NCBI GenBank assembly: GCA_015832175.1
Contig: WJXW01000004.1
Coordinates: forward strand, 2,976,001-3,040,000
DNA length: 64,000 bases
Reading direction: 5' to 3'
Source: Paraphaeosphaeria minitans
Taxonomy: Eukaryota; Ascomycota; Dothideomycetes; Pleosporales; Didymosphaeriaceae
Below the pieces are notes generated by a model. That model saw only the letters and a list, made by a program, of their open reading frames with translations, ran no database searches and was not told the DNA's origin. Shown here piece after piece: positions 54,454-64,000 of the stretch (positions are counted from its first letter, which is position 1; each line of letters starts with the position of its first letter). The position numbers were made by a program, and so were the translations under genes.

Positions 54454-55507
54454 GCACTATGCCTGCTTGTGAGCTTGCTACAATGCCGTGGTGGTTCGCA
54501 AGAACAAGACGCGTCGGCGAGCGAAGTTTTCTTATTAGGTTGTCCGGGTGGTCGCGCTTTCCTCTTCCGTCACTACTTAGGTCGGTAGGTACCTATGCCA
54601 CAATGCCCGTCCAATGTCAAATATCTCTTTTCTGGATCTCACGACACGCAGAACACTCGATTACAATGCCTCCGTATATCCAATTCCACGTTTTGGCGGG
54701 AAATTCCATTTAGCGCGCTTTTCCCTATTTACCTACCTAAGGTGCCCCCAAGGTGTCGTCTATCGCCGCCGCCTTGCAAACATCGGCCCGGTCCACACGA
54801 TTCGCGCAACGCGGACCTTGGAAGCGCCCCAGCCCAAGCTCCACTTTTACGGAGTTCTGATTACCCCTTCAAAACTCAACTCTGCAGAACGTATTACCCC
54901 TTCAAAACTGAAAATTTGCTGCCGCAGCATGCGCCTGTGGGGGTTGGAAGTGCGCCATCGTAAGACGAAGGGTAGCGTCGGCTTTGAAAGCCTGGCTGGT
55001 CACAGGGGTGTGAAGTTTTTCTTGCAGCGAGGTTAGTACGTGCGCACGTAGGTACCTATGGAATTGGTTTGGTGGAAGCTTGCGCGCGAATTGTACTTTG
55101 TATAGATACCATAATGGGCATGATCGATTGGGCATAACGCTCTACTCTAATACACGTGATGTAGAAGACAAGCCGGTCTAGGGACTACCTATGAAACGTC
55201 TCCTGCAATGCAAGGCAATGTCATCGCGGTCACAAATCTGAAATGGCATGTTCGCGTCCCTTGAGGAATACAGAATGAACAGACCAGAGCACCTTATGTA
55301 CGACCCTAGCTCTTTGCCATGTCTGTCAGTACGAATGAACAAAACAGAGCACCTTGTGTACGACCCTAGCTCTTTGATATGCCTATCAGTACAAGCGGAC
55401 CAACACGTTATGCTCTCATCAGTGCGTAAATCCCCACTCGCGTAGGTGATGAGCTGTCATTATGCTTATGCATACTTTTATCATTGGCGCCGTCGTGGTA
55501 TTGCCCC
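54454..55507. other. intergenic, no gene supported
   Basis: Holds GGTAGGTACCTA motifs near 54580 and 55045 and the 60-bp duplication listed separately. Frames around 54600-55036 (+) are not protein-like. Confidence 0.45.
55273..55395. repeat. 60-bp tandem duplication
   Basis: GAATGAACAGACCAGAGCACCTT at 55273 recurs at 55333 as GAATGAACAAAACAGAGCACCTT. The following TGTACGACCCTAGCTCTTTG is identical in both copies. Confidence 0.85.
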
Positions 55508-56692
55508 TCATCTCTTCATGGCTGCCTTTCTCGCCTCGTTGGCGCGTTCTTCCTCCAGCTTGCCAATCTGCTCCTGGTTCTCCGCGATCCACGACAAAAT
55601 CTCCTGTAGGGTATCGTTGGAAACGTGTTTGGACCACTTCAACTTCGTGCTTGTCGAAATCGGCTGCTCGGTGATGTACGGACGACCATCCTCGAAAGCC
55701 ACCCATCTCTTCAGGCCCTTCAAGATTGTTCCTCGGGCTGCATTGCCAGATGGAATCGAGTTGTTAACCTGCAACCAGATCGCCTCTTCTACGCCTTGCG
55801 TTTCGTGCTCTAAGACAATCGCGTTGTACTCCTTTTGCCTGTCGAACATGAGCAGGGCGTCCCGAAGGACCTCTTGCCGGGACGGGACAGCCTTCTTCGT
55901 TTCAGATTCGTCATCCTCTACGTGAGAAGACGTCGTTGTGCCTTTCCCGCAAGACGGCATGTATTCGTACACAAAGCGACGGAACATGGCGCGCTTGTTG
56001 ATACGGGATCGGTCGTTTGAGTTTTCCTCGCGGTCCTCGTAAACTTTCCAGTAAAAGTAGCGCCCGTTGGTTGCCCATTCGAACAACTCAGTCTCGCTGT
56101 CGAAGCCTTGGTAGTACTTAGCCTTGTCGTAGCCGTAGAAGTCCATTGCCTGGTCCGGGTCTCGCGTAAGGAGCAACATGCTCTTCTTCCGATTGTACGG
56201 CTCTACCTCTTCGACACGAATGTGCATACCTTTGTCATTGCACGTGATGCCGAGCGAGCGATGGACGACCCCAACAATCTGCAGAAGATCTGAATCGCTT
56301 TTCATGAACTTCGTCCACTCAAACAGCTCCGCGCCATGTTTTGTGTCGCTGCCTGGCGAAAGCTCGACGTCCACCTGCACGTAAGCGTCCGGACTCGTAG
56401 GGTGCTTAATTCCGAAATGATGAGGGTGTACATAAAGCTCAGCGCCTAGAACGTCCTGCACCGTGGCCCAGATGTTCTTGTTGTTTGTCGGATCGCGTAT
56501 GCCCTCAACGATGAGGTCAATGTCGCCGAAGTCGCTCTTTCCGGGGGCGACTCGAGGTATCGTAACATGGTAGAAGAGTGTTTCCAGCTTCAGCCTAACG
56601 TCGCTAGCCACCTGATAGTAGGTGTCTGGTAACATTCGAGGGACATTGATCAGCGTGTCCGAGACGATATGCGCGAAAGCCTGGCCTCCCAT
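55508..56692 (-). CDS. MGGQAF-type protein with nucleotidyltransferase-like active-site pattern
   Basis: Single exon, 394 aa. I recall similar fungal proteins opening with MGGxA but not a functional name. Residues 15-50 (NVPRMLPDTYYQVASDVRLKLETLFYHVTIPRVAPG) precede KSDFGDIDLIVEG, which matches the nucleotidyltransferase pattern of a small residue, then D-x-D (Asp57 and Asp59). A third acidic residue follows in YVQVDVEL (Asp108), as in polymerase-beta-like folds. The later LQIVGVVHRSLGITCNDKGMHI and YGYDKAKYYQGFDSETELFEWATNGRYF blocks look conserved and helical. A polar linker (SHVEDDESETKK) and a charged C-terminal coiled-coil-like tail (EEERANEARKAAMKR) complete it. No signal peptide or membrane span. 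Reaction and partner unknown; the fold assignment is inference from motif spacing. Confidence 0.7.
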   Translation of the reverse strand: MGGQAFAHIVSDTLINVPRMLPDTYYQVASDVRLKLETLFYHVTIPRVAPGKSDFGDIDLIVEGIRDPTNNKNIWATVQDVLGAELYVHPHHFGIKHPTSPDAYVQVDVELSPGSDTKHGAELFEWTKFMKSDSDLLQIVGVVHRSLGITCNDKGMHIRVEEVEPYNRKKSMLLLTRDPDQAMDFYGYDKAKYYQGFDSETELFEWATNGRYFYWKVYEDREENSNDRSRINKRAMFRRFVYEYMPSCGKGTTTSSHVEDDESETKKAVPSRQEVLRDALLMFDRQKEYNAIVLEHETQGVEEAIWLQVNNSIPSGNAARGTILKGLKRWVAFEDGRPYITEQPISTSTKLKWSKHVSNDTLQEILSWIAENQEQIGKLEEERANEARKAAMKR

Positions 56693-57444
56693 ATCAATTG
56701 ATGTTCGGAAGTTTTGTTGGGTGAGTGCGGTGATATGCGTGAGTAGCGTGAAGTCCTTATGTTGCCCGAGAGACTTCTAGAGGTCCGAGCTGACGGCTAG
56801 GTGTCGTGGAACGTATCTTTAAAGGTATCTCGAGGTCTGCGGTGCATTGGTATCAAGGTTCCAAATGAGTCACCTGGGATCCGATCCACCAACTTGAGGT
56901 AAGGCACGAAGCGCCCTTGACGACTGGGAAAAGATTACGTTTAGGACTGTTTGTGGTGAAGCGGAACGCTGCAGTGTTAGTATGCTAAGGCTGAAATGCC
57001 ATCCCGAGATTGCACAGTGTGTACCTTCCTAAACAGCCTATAGAAATCTAGACGTGGTCAAGCTATTGCAACAGGAAGCGCACAGACATAGCAACAGCAG
57101 GCTAATTGGATCTTAAGAATAACTAATTGTTGATGATACTTTGCACTTTCACAGTGAATTTAAGCAACATTGCAGGGCTGAATATCATAACTCCGCTATT
57201 AGTGGGGTACTTGCCGCGGGACCGCGCTAAAGAGCTTGGGCCCACACAAAAGTCTGAGTTGGGAACTCAAGCTCTCAACAACAGAAACTGTGCCTCCGAA
57301 CATACTCAACACATTAACCAGTATTTACACACATATTACTCGTGAGCAGGTGAGTTGGCCGCAAAATTGAGACCATTGTATTATTCCATAATCTAATATG
57401 CCTTATCTTATAGATAGCTCTATAAGCCAACAAACAACCGCATA
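56693..57444. other. intergenic between divergent genes, no gene
   Basis: About 750 bp shared upstream region of the nucleotidyltransferase-like gene (-) and the Vps75-like gene (+). It is AT-richer toward 57.0-57.4 kb. No supported ORF. Confidence 0.5.
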
Positions 57445-58538
57445 ATGGCCGAGAACGTTAACGAAGAAGAGGTGCAGGCGCGCTTCGAGGAGCTAAGCGT
57501 CCTCGAGGCGGAATTTGAAGATGTCGAACTCGAACTTAGTATGCTGAAAATTATGACTTCTATTAGCTCCCTTGCTGACCGTCGCAGTCCGAAAGTCGAA
57601 TGCGCTGAATGCACCCCTCTGGAAGAAGCGTGCAGAGGTGATCTCGAAGATCCCGCATTTCTGGACTCTGGTCTTTGAGCAGGCACCGCCGGAACTCGAT
57701 TCCTTCATTCTGCCCTCGGACGCACAGATCTTCGCTGAATGCTTCGAATCTTTGGAAATCACCCGCTTCGAGATCGACGACCCGAAAGGCTCGCCGCGCA
57801 GCATATCGATCAAGTTTGGTTTTGGCGATAACGAATATTTTGAGGACAAGGTGTTGGAGAAGAAGTTCTGGTTCCGCAAGTCGCGCGACTGGGAAGGCCT
57901 CGTCTCTGAACCGGTCAAGATCAACTGGAAGAAGGACCAAGACACCACATTCGGCCTCACAGATGCGGCCATTAAGCTTGCCGAGGCAAAGAAGAAGGCG
58001 AGTAGCAAGGCGAAGGAGACCGAGCTGCCCGAGTACAAGAAGCTGGCCTCATTAATTGAGGAGAGCACCGAGGCCTCACCAAGCTTTTTCGCGTGGTTCG
58101 CCTTCGTATCCGATTACCGGTGGGTAAGCGCGGAAGAAAGTGAGCAGGCCGAGAAGGAGGATGCCGAGCGACTGGAGAAGTTGAAGCGCGGAGAGAAGGT
58201 TGAGGAGCCTGAAGACGATGATGATGACACCATCGACTACCAGGAAACTGAGGTCTTCCCCCAGGGTGGTGAGATCGCAACCCTTATTGCAGAGGACCTG
58301 TGGCCGTCCGCCATCAAGTACTACAGTATGAGATCCCCCTTGCTACTGGATTTTATCGAATTGTTACTCACGATGATCAGAGCAATCCCACGAACAGGAC
58401 GGAGAAGACTTTTCCGACATCGATGTCGAAGACATGGACGAAGACGAAGATGAGTCCGGCGACGAGATTGACATTCGCGGTTTGGTGGGCAAAGGCCGCG
58501 CTGGCTCGCCTCCGAGCAAGAAGCAACGCAAGGCTTAA
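57445..58538 (+). CDS. vps75: NAP-family histone chaperone, Vps75/SET-like
   Basis: Three exons: 57445-57538, 57588-58325 and 58381-58538; 329 aa. Introns are 49 and 55 bp, both phase 1. The N terminus MAENVNEEEVQARFEELSVLEAEFEDVELEL forms the dimerising helix of NAP proteins. RKSNALNAPLWKKRAEVISKIPHFWTLVF and SDAQIFAECFESLEITRFEI start the earmuff domain. SISIKFGFGDNEYFEDKVLEKKFWF and PVKINWKKD complete it. SPSFFAWFAF and GGEIATLIAEDLWPSAIKYY are the late conserved elements. The tail is strongly acidic (DIDVEDMDEDEDESGDE), then basic (PPSKKQRKA), a likely nuclear signal. Yeast Vps75 binds H3-H4 and partners the acetyltransferase Rtt109. The extra linker EPEDDDDDTIDYQE lies before the last conserved block. 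Confidence 0.9.
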
Positions 58539-59440
58539 AATAAACAATACCCCAATTACAGACGAAGATACGAACGCATGCTATTGTACGACTGAAGTTC
58601 ATCCCTCATGATACGACGGATGCTCAGACCCACGATCTCTTGGTTACACAGCACACTACCGCAGCTCCGCGGCGATGACTATGCACACGAGATCCAATAT
58701 CTAATTCTATCTCGAGGCAGCTCACCGGACTGCGTGCCGAAAAGAACCATCAATAGTAACCATTGTGGCTCGATGATGGCCTGTGGCCAATCCAAACGAA
58801 TGTCTCAAGTGTTTTCATCTGTTGATGTCTAATACGAGTCTTTCGTTTTCTTTGAAGTGACGCTTTCTGCCAATGCATTTTGCTTCCTCATACCCACCCC
58901 GGATGTTGGGCCGTTCATGCGAACCCAAGATTCTGTTCCAAGTACCCCACAGCCACCGAAGCCTTCCAGAAACCCACCTTTCCACCAATTGCACCTTTTC
59001 GTGCACGGTGCTAACCGCATCAGGCACGGACTCAACTGCCTTTTCCTCCGTGTTTCCATGTCTACATTCTCATCTTCGACGTTCTGTAATTCTTGACATG
59101 ACGTGAGTCTCTTGTGTCGCCCAGTGCGGAATAGCGATCAGCCTAGTTCACCTCAACGTACCCATGATAACCCCAGTTCAATCAACGTTGCATGGTTGCG
59201 AGCCGTCATCAGTGCTTCACAGCATCAGAGGAGGGGTTCGTGCCGTTTGATGCACGCCGAGATGGTCACGTCCAGGTTTCTGCAACACATGCACACGATG
59301 GAGGCTCAGCAGCGGCATTGGAATTGGTGGCTGGAGGTGTAGCTTCGGAGCTACCCTGAGCTCATAAGTATACCCTCCTCCGTACCTGTTGTTTTCCACC
59401 ACGCAGTCGTACTTCCGCTGCCAGCGACACAAGCTCGAAT
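58539..59440. other. intergenic, promoter region of GH1 gene
   Basis: No supported ORF. The short plus frame from 59103 to 59342 and the antisense frames overlapping it are probably chance. Confidence 0.45.
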
Positions 59441-61397
59441 ATGGCACACGGCCTTGCTCTTCTCCCTTTGTTATGCTCCTTGTCTGCTTTGGTCTCTGCC
59501 CAATCCGTCAATGGCTCGACTCCCACCTTTACACTGCCTTCGGGTTACCGCACCGCAAGTTTCAACGCTTCCGCGCAGCCGACAGCGTTCAACCGCACTG
59601 ACTTCTCCGAGAATGCCCTGAATGAGCTGTGGAATTTGGTCGGTCCTGTTGCGACAGGCCCCGTCACTGCTACAGTGGAAGCAACTCCAGAGCCTACTGC
59701 ATACGCACAACCTGATGCCAACCGTTTCCATGGCCTTGTTGGGTCCAACCACCCGGAGCTCAATGGTGTGAAGCTGCCGAAAGGCTTCAAGTGGGGTGTT
59801 AGCAGCAGTTCGTACCAGATTGAAGGTGCGGCGAAAGATGAAGGCAAAGGGCCGAGTATCTGGGATGTGAGTGTTTTGGGAATCCGACGCTTCGATGTCC
59901 ACTGCCTAATGTCGTTGACACTGGTCTATACGTCGGAAGTAGATGCTGACTTTGGACTTCAGTTGCTTGCCCATAGGGTGCCGAACCAGGTATTGGATAA
60001 CTCGACAGGAGACGTGGTGGCCAGCCATTACTGGCTATACAAACAAGATTTGGCGAGATTGAAGGGTCTGGGCATGCCTGGTACGTTTCGAGGGCCCCAG
60101 TGATTTGCGCTGCGGAGTCGTCAGCTGACAGCTTCGTAGCATTCAGTCCAAGCTTCTCGTGGCCACGGTTCTTTCCGTTTGGCCACGGCCCCGTCAACGA
60201 AGCCGCAGTGAAGCATTATGACGATGTGATTTCCGAATTTGTCGCCACCGGCATACGTCCCGCAGTGACGCTCTTCCACTGGGACACCCCACTTGCTCTC
60301 TTCGCCGAATACGGCGGCTGGACAGATGGCCGCATCGTCGACCATTTTTTCAACTACGCAAAGTTCGTCATCTCTCGTTATGACGCATATGTGGACGAAT
60401 GGTTCACCATAAACGAGCCGCAATACTGCAACTGGCAATACTCGTACTACCCTGCCGGGGAATACTATCCTGCACCCAACGGAGTTACTGGCGGCGTCGA
60501 AGCTCGTTTCCTCTGTGGGCACTACACGCTTCTCGCTCACGCAAAGGTGGCCAAATGGTACCACGACGAGTTCAAGGGCCATGGACGCATCACTTTCAAG
60601 AACTCGGGCAACTACTACGAGGCAAACAGTACCAGCGCTGCAGATGAAGAATCGCGACGGCGTAACTTTGACTTCTCAATCGGGTGGTTTGGCGGGCCAT
60701 GGACGGATGGCGATTACCCGAACACGCTGAAGGACACGCTGGGAGATCTACTCCCCAAGTTGACGCAAGACGAGAAAGACATGATCAAAGGCTCCTGCGA
60801 CTTCTTCGCCATCGACGCCTACTCTTCCTTTATGGCCTACGAAATCGACGGTGGGGTCGAGGCGTGCGCATCCAACCGCTCCCACCCCGGCTTCCCAGAA
60901 TGCGCGGGCTCGAAGTCGACGTCTCCGATTGGGTTCCCGCTTGGTCCCGCTGCAGATCCCACGATGAACTGGCTGTACTCGGCTCCATCGGGAATCCGCC
61001 AATATCTCAAGCACATCACGACGAAGCTCTTTCCCTCGATCCCCGACATTGTCGTCACGGAATTCGGATTCAGCGAGCCTTTCGAAGGACAGTGGACGAG
61101 CCTCGCACCGGCGCTTTGGGATCTCCGCAGAGCGGATTATTTCCAGCACTACTTGGATCAGATATTGCTGAGCATCCACGAGGACAAGGTCGGTGGTCTT
61201 GCAGTTGCTGTCTCGGATGGTATCATGCTAAGCGTAGCCAGGTCAACGTGACGGGCGCATGGGGGTGGGCCATTTTCGACAACTTCGAGTGGGGGCAGGG
61301 CAGCCAGGTGAGGTTTGGACTGCAGTACGTCAACTACACGAGCCTGGAGAGAAGGCCCAAGGCGTCGATGTTCCAGTTTTTGAATTGGTTCAGGTAA
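59441..61397 (+). CDS. secreted GH1 beta-glucosidase
   Basis: Four exons: 59441-59866, 59963-60080, 60140-61188 and 61242-61397; 582 aa. Signal peptide MAHGLALLPLLCSLSALVSA. About 90 residues of Ser/Thr/Pro-rich sequence precede the GH1 barrel, which begins LPKGFKWGVSSSSYQIEGA. Next come SIWD-LLAHRVPNQ across intron 1, VASHYWLYKQDLARLKGLGMP-AFSPSFSWPRFFPFG across intron 2, and VTLFHWDTPLALFAEYGGW. The acid/base Glu is in FTINEPQYCN (about 274) and the nucleophile Glu in VVTEFGFSEP (about 489), written TEFG where most GH1 enzymes have TENG. The end is GAWGWAIFDNFEWGQG and FGLQYVNY. The third intron has a weak GTCGGT donor, but frame and homology require it. The enzyme hydrolyses beta-glucosides outside the cell. 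No GPI or membrane anchor is seen. Confidence 0.9.
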
Positions 61398-62766
61398 GTG
61401 CTGGCCGGGTAGAGTTTGCACACGTTGAAGTGTACGGATGCAAAGGGTCGAAATGCATCAAGGCTGACCGGCACAGGCAACACGAAGCAGACACGGGCAA
61501 TAATGCTACGATGAAGTTTTAGGAAGTCGCGAGTAGGATAGGTAGGTGAAAGCTGCTTTCGTGTGGTTAGTATGGTGGTTGCTGGAGGGAGCGAAGGAGG
61601 CGTTTCAAGTGACGTGTGCTGGAGGGAAGGAGGTGTTTCAAGTGACGCGTGCTGGAGGGAGGGAAGGAGGCGTTTCGAGTCACGTGTGCAGGGTGGGTTT
61701 GATTGGCTCGGGCGATGAACAAGCAACGGCTCTTCGCAATGCAGCGACCTGGCGGACAGGACAGCACACAATGGAGGGTTTGCATCTGGCAATGTCACAG
61801 TGGCGGCTGGGGCGGGGCGGGGCGGGGCAGGGTGAGGGTGAGGGTGTGGGTTACCTACCTAGTGGGGCTTGCTATCGCGGCGATTGCAGAGGAAGCTCCC
61901 GCGTGACAAGGGTGGGTGATGATGATGATGATGATGATGATAGCCTAGGTAGGTAGCCAAGGGTGGATGATAGGTACCTACCTGCCTACCTAGCCTAGCC
62001 ATGTCTTGCACCTCGCTTGCATGATATCGAACGCTTGGTTGAATGTACTGTAGGTAGCTGGTCACGGTGTCTTGTCTCCTCTGGTGTTGAACGTGTGGTC
62101 TGGTCCGTGACGCGATGGCCTGGAGTACCGGAACTGATCAAGATCAATGGTAGGTAGCGTAGGTAGCGTGGGTAGCGTGGGTAGCGTAGGTACCTAGTAG
62201 ACCAGGATCTCGCCGCCGCTTGTGCCTGTTCAACCTCGAGCTGTCCGACACCAACACCCATAGCTACAGCTCGCACCATTCACCACTCACCCTTCACCAC
62301 TCACCACTCACCCTTCACCATTCACCGCCCGCTGCCCCTCCCTTCTCCCTCGTCCTCCCGCCACGTGCATACACCGCTCGCCGAGGGTAGACAGCCTGCC
62401 CGTTCTACGCTTCAGCCACCCGCTTGGTCTGACAGGCCATCGTCAAGTGCGCGCCTCTGCTCCCACCGAGCTTGCCCGCCACCGCCCGCTGCTGCCAGAC
62501 GCCCGCCCGCGGCTCCCCCCCGACCAGCCTGCCTCCCCGGTGCGGACCACCCTATGAGTCCTCCTCCCGCCCGACAGCCCGCCATCTGAGGGCACGGCCG
62601 CCTCGCTCGACGTGTGCTCGCATCACTGCGGGTAACTTGCCCCAGCGTTCGTCCTGGCAGACGAAACCGCCCCAAACGCCCCTTCCCCAAACGCCTCCGA
62701 CCGCCCAACCATCCCGAACTCCCCAGCTCCTCCTTCCCCAGAACTCTCTGCCCACGACCCCTCCAC

Positions 62767-62803
<37 letters not shown>

Positions 62804-62953
62804 CCCGTAGCCATCCTCGCAGCCCCATCCACACGACCGCCTGCCCCTAAGCGCAGACGCAGCGCCCAAGACAGCGACGACCTCTCCGATCCCACCGAGC
62901 GAGGCCGGTCCTCCCGCCACACCAAGAAACGCAGGCGCAGAACAGACGGGACC
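61398..62953. other. repeat-bearing intergenic region and 5' part of the Gid7 gene
   Basis: Holds short arrays: 33-37-bp units at 61581-61688, (GATGAT)n at about 61917-61940, CCTACCTAGGTAGG motifs at about 61943-61997, and (GGTAGCGT)n at about 62152-62195. From 62635 the frame of the Gid7-like gene is open up to its ATG at 62954 and reads like real protein; see that entry. Confidence 0.5.
61581..61688. repeat. three tandem 33-37-bp units
   Basis: GCTGGAGGGAgc/-GAAGGAGGcGTTTCAAGTGACGTGT is repeated three times (starting near 61581, 61618 and 61651) with small indels. It lies 3' of the GH1 gene. Confidence 0.8.
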
Positions 62954-64000
62954 ATGCGCCTTGACAGCGATGCTTCAAAACGCTCCCACTCTCCCACCCA
63001 CAGCTACATCAACGGCTCCACGCGCTCCCCCGGGCCCAGGTCGGCCCTGGGCAAGATTGCGAATGGAGACTCCCGCAGGTCCGAGAGCAACGGCTCCTAC
63101 ACCAACGGCAGTTCGGTAGCCAGCGTGAAGGCCCTGTCCTCGTCCTTGTTTGGCCACGACAGGGAGGAGGTCACGCGCATACTCATACAAAGCTTGTCAG
63201 ACCTAGGCTACAGCGACGCTGCTGGAGCTCTAGTCAAAGAGAGCGGATATACCCTCGAAGGCCCGACGGTGGCGGCGTTCCGTAACGCTGTGCTCAACGG
63301 AGACTGGGCCGAGGCGGAAGAGCTTTTGTTCGGTACCAACTCGTATGATAACGGAGGAGGCATACATCTCGATGCTGCGCCAGGATATGGCAAGACTTGG
63401 GCCAAGTCGAGGTCAATAGCCCAGTCGCACCGTGCCCAAGGGCTGCCGCTCGCCGATGGGGCCAACCGGGACGAGATGATGTTTTGGCTGAAACAGCAAA
63501 AGTACCTGGAGCTACTCGAAAGAAGAGACCTGGCCAAGGCACTCATGGTGCTGCGCCAAGAGTTGACACCGCTGCACCAGGACGTTGGCCGGCTGCATAC
63601 TCTTTCCAGGCAAGTTTCTTTCGCTGCCTCTGCCATCTGTAAACATTGCTGACCGAGCGCAGTCTCATGATGTGTCCGTCTGCGGATGATCTGAAATCAC
63701 AAGCCGAATGGGACGGTGCTGACGGCGAATCACGCACGCTCCTGCTCTCCGAACTCTCCAGTCAGCCGTACCACACTCACTCACCTTGACGCTGCGACTG
63801 ACCTCAACAGAATCAATATCACCCAGTGTCATGATACCAGAACACCGATTAGTCAGTCTCTTAGACGAAGTCAAGGACGGCTGGATATCCAACTGTCTCT
63901 ATCACAACACCGCTGATTCTCCATCGCTTTACATCGACCACAATTGCCATCGCGACGACTTCCCCATGAAGCCGGTACTGGAACTCCAGGGCCACCACGA
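62954..64000 (+). CDS. gid7: Gid7/WDR26-like LisH-CTLH protein of the GID/CTLH ubiquitin ligase (partial, 3' end outside window)
   Basis: Exons 62954-63609, 63663-63760 and 63811 to beyond the window edge. The visible part encodes the LisH motif VTRILIQSLSDLGYSDAAGALVKESG, then the CTLH region LEGPTVAAFRNAVLNGDWAEAEELL, and MFWLKQQKYLELLERRDLAKALMVLRQELTPLHQDVGRLHTLSSLMMCPSADDL. It continues SISPSVMIPEHRLVSLLDEV, just before where WD40 repeats should start. Gid7 is the WD40 subunit of the GID E3 ligase that degrades gluconeogenic enzymes. The first intron uses a GC donor (GCAAGT at 63610), and the second a GTCAGC donor. The frame is also open upstream to 62635 and encodes a 12-Asp tract (62768-62803) followed by basic clusters PKRRRSAQ and KKRRRRTDG, without an ATG. 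The true start is therefore probably in an unseen upstream exon. Confidence 0.87.

Overview
The window is nuclear DNA of a filamentous ascomycete (Pezizomycotina). The evidence is short introns of about 48-65 bp with a GTRNGY-type donor, a CTRAY-like branch point and an AG acceptor, together with fungal-only or fungal-typical families: NmrA, the Ste20-like kinase SepM/Sid1, an Hda2/3-type HDA1-complex subunit, Aim6, a DUF4048 protein and an ankyrin-tailed cytosolic asparaginase. A Dothideomycete is plausible, but the sequence alone does not prove the class. There is no rRNA, confirmed tRNA, CRISPR array or bacterial-type operon. No intact transposon was recognised.

Layout from left to right. 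1-5.1 kb: gene-poor sequence with no recognisable gene. 5.1-12.8 kb: tim22 (-) and a DUF4048 protein (-), then a 2 kb spacer with two tandem-repeat arrays, then a Sid1/SepM GCK-III kinase (+). 13.6-21 kb: a large orphan protein (+), a small 2EXR/F-box-like protein (+), then repeat-bearing intergenic DNA. 21.3-22.9 kb: a GT31-like type II membrane glycosyltransferase (+). 25-34.3 kb, the densest block: a 1498-residue HDA1-complex subunit (-), a CID/RS/RGG RNA-processing protein (-) divergent from a Yih1/IMPACT homologue (+), and an Aim6-like phosphodiesterase (-) convergent on it. 36-45 kb: an SDR (+), a secreted CAP/PR-1 protein (-), a decayed tannase (-), a second SDR with three introns (+) and an F-box gene with an in-frame stop (-). 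46-54.5 kb: a Pmp3-family proteolipid (+), mitochondrial bL19m (-), NmrA (-), a repeat-rich spacer and asparaginase-ankyrin (-). 55.5-64 kb: a nucleotidyltransferase-like protein (-), a Vps75/SET histone chaperone (+), a secreted GH1 beta-glucosidase (+) and the 5' part of a Gid7/WDR26 homologue (+) cut by the window edge.

The genes do not form one pathway. Most are housekeeping genes: mitochondrial import and translation, septation signalling, chromatin, mRNA processing, translational control and ubiquitin ligase. A few are nutrition or secretion genes: beta-glucosidase, CAP protein, remnant tannase, asparaginase and NmrA. The one suggestive neighbourhood is NmrA, the nitrogen-metabolite-repression co-repressor, next to an L-asparaginase on the same strand. 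The spacer between them holds a minisatellite carrying four AGATAG (GATA-factor type) sites.

I did not find a clear undescribed multi-gene system. The strongest candidates for follow-up are the MGGQAF-type nucleotidyltransferase-like protein, the 41-bp repeat array carrying about ten inverted CCAAT boxes, the GATA-bearing minisatellite upstream of nmrA, and the long low-complexity insertion in Tim22. Intron boundaries below were read by eye from splice signals and frame continuity. All function calls rest on remembered family motifs, not on a database search.
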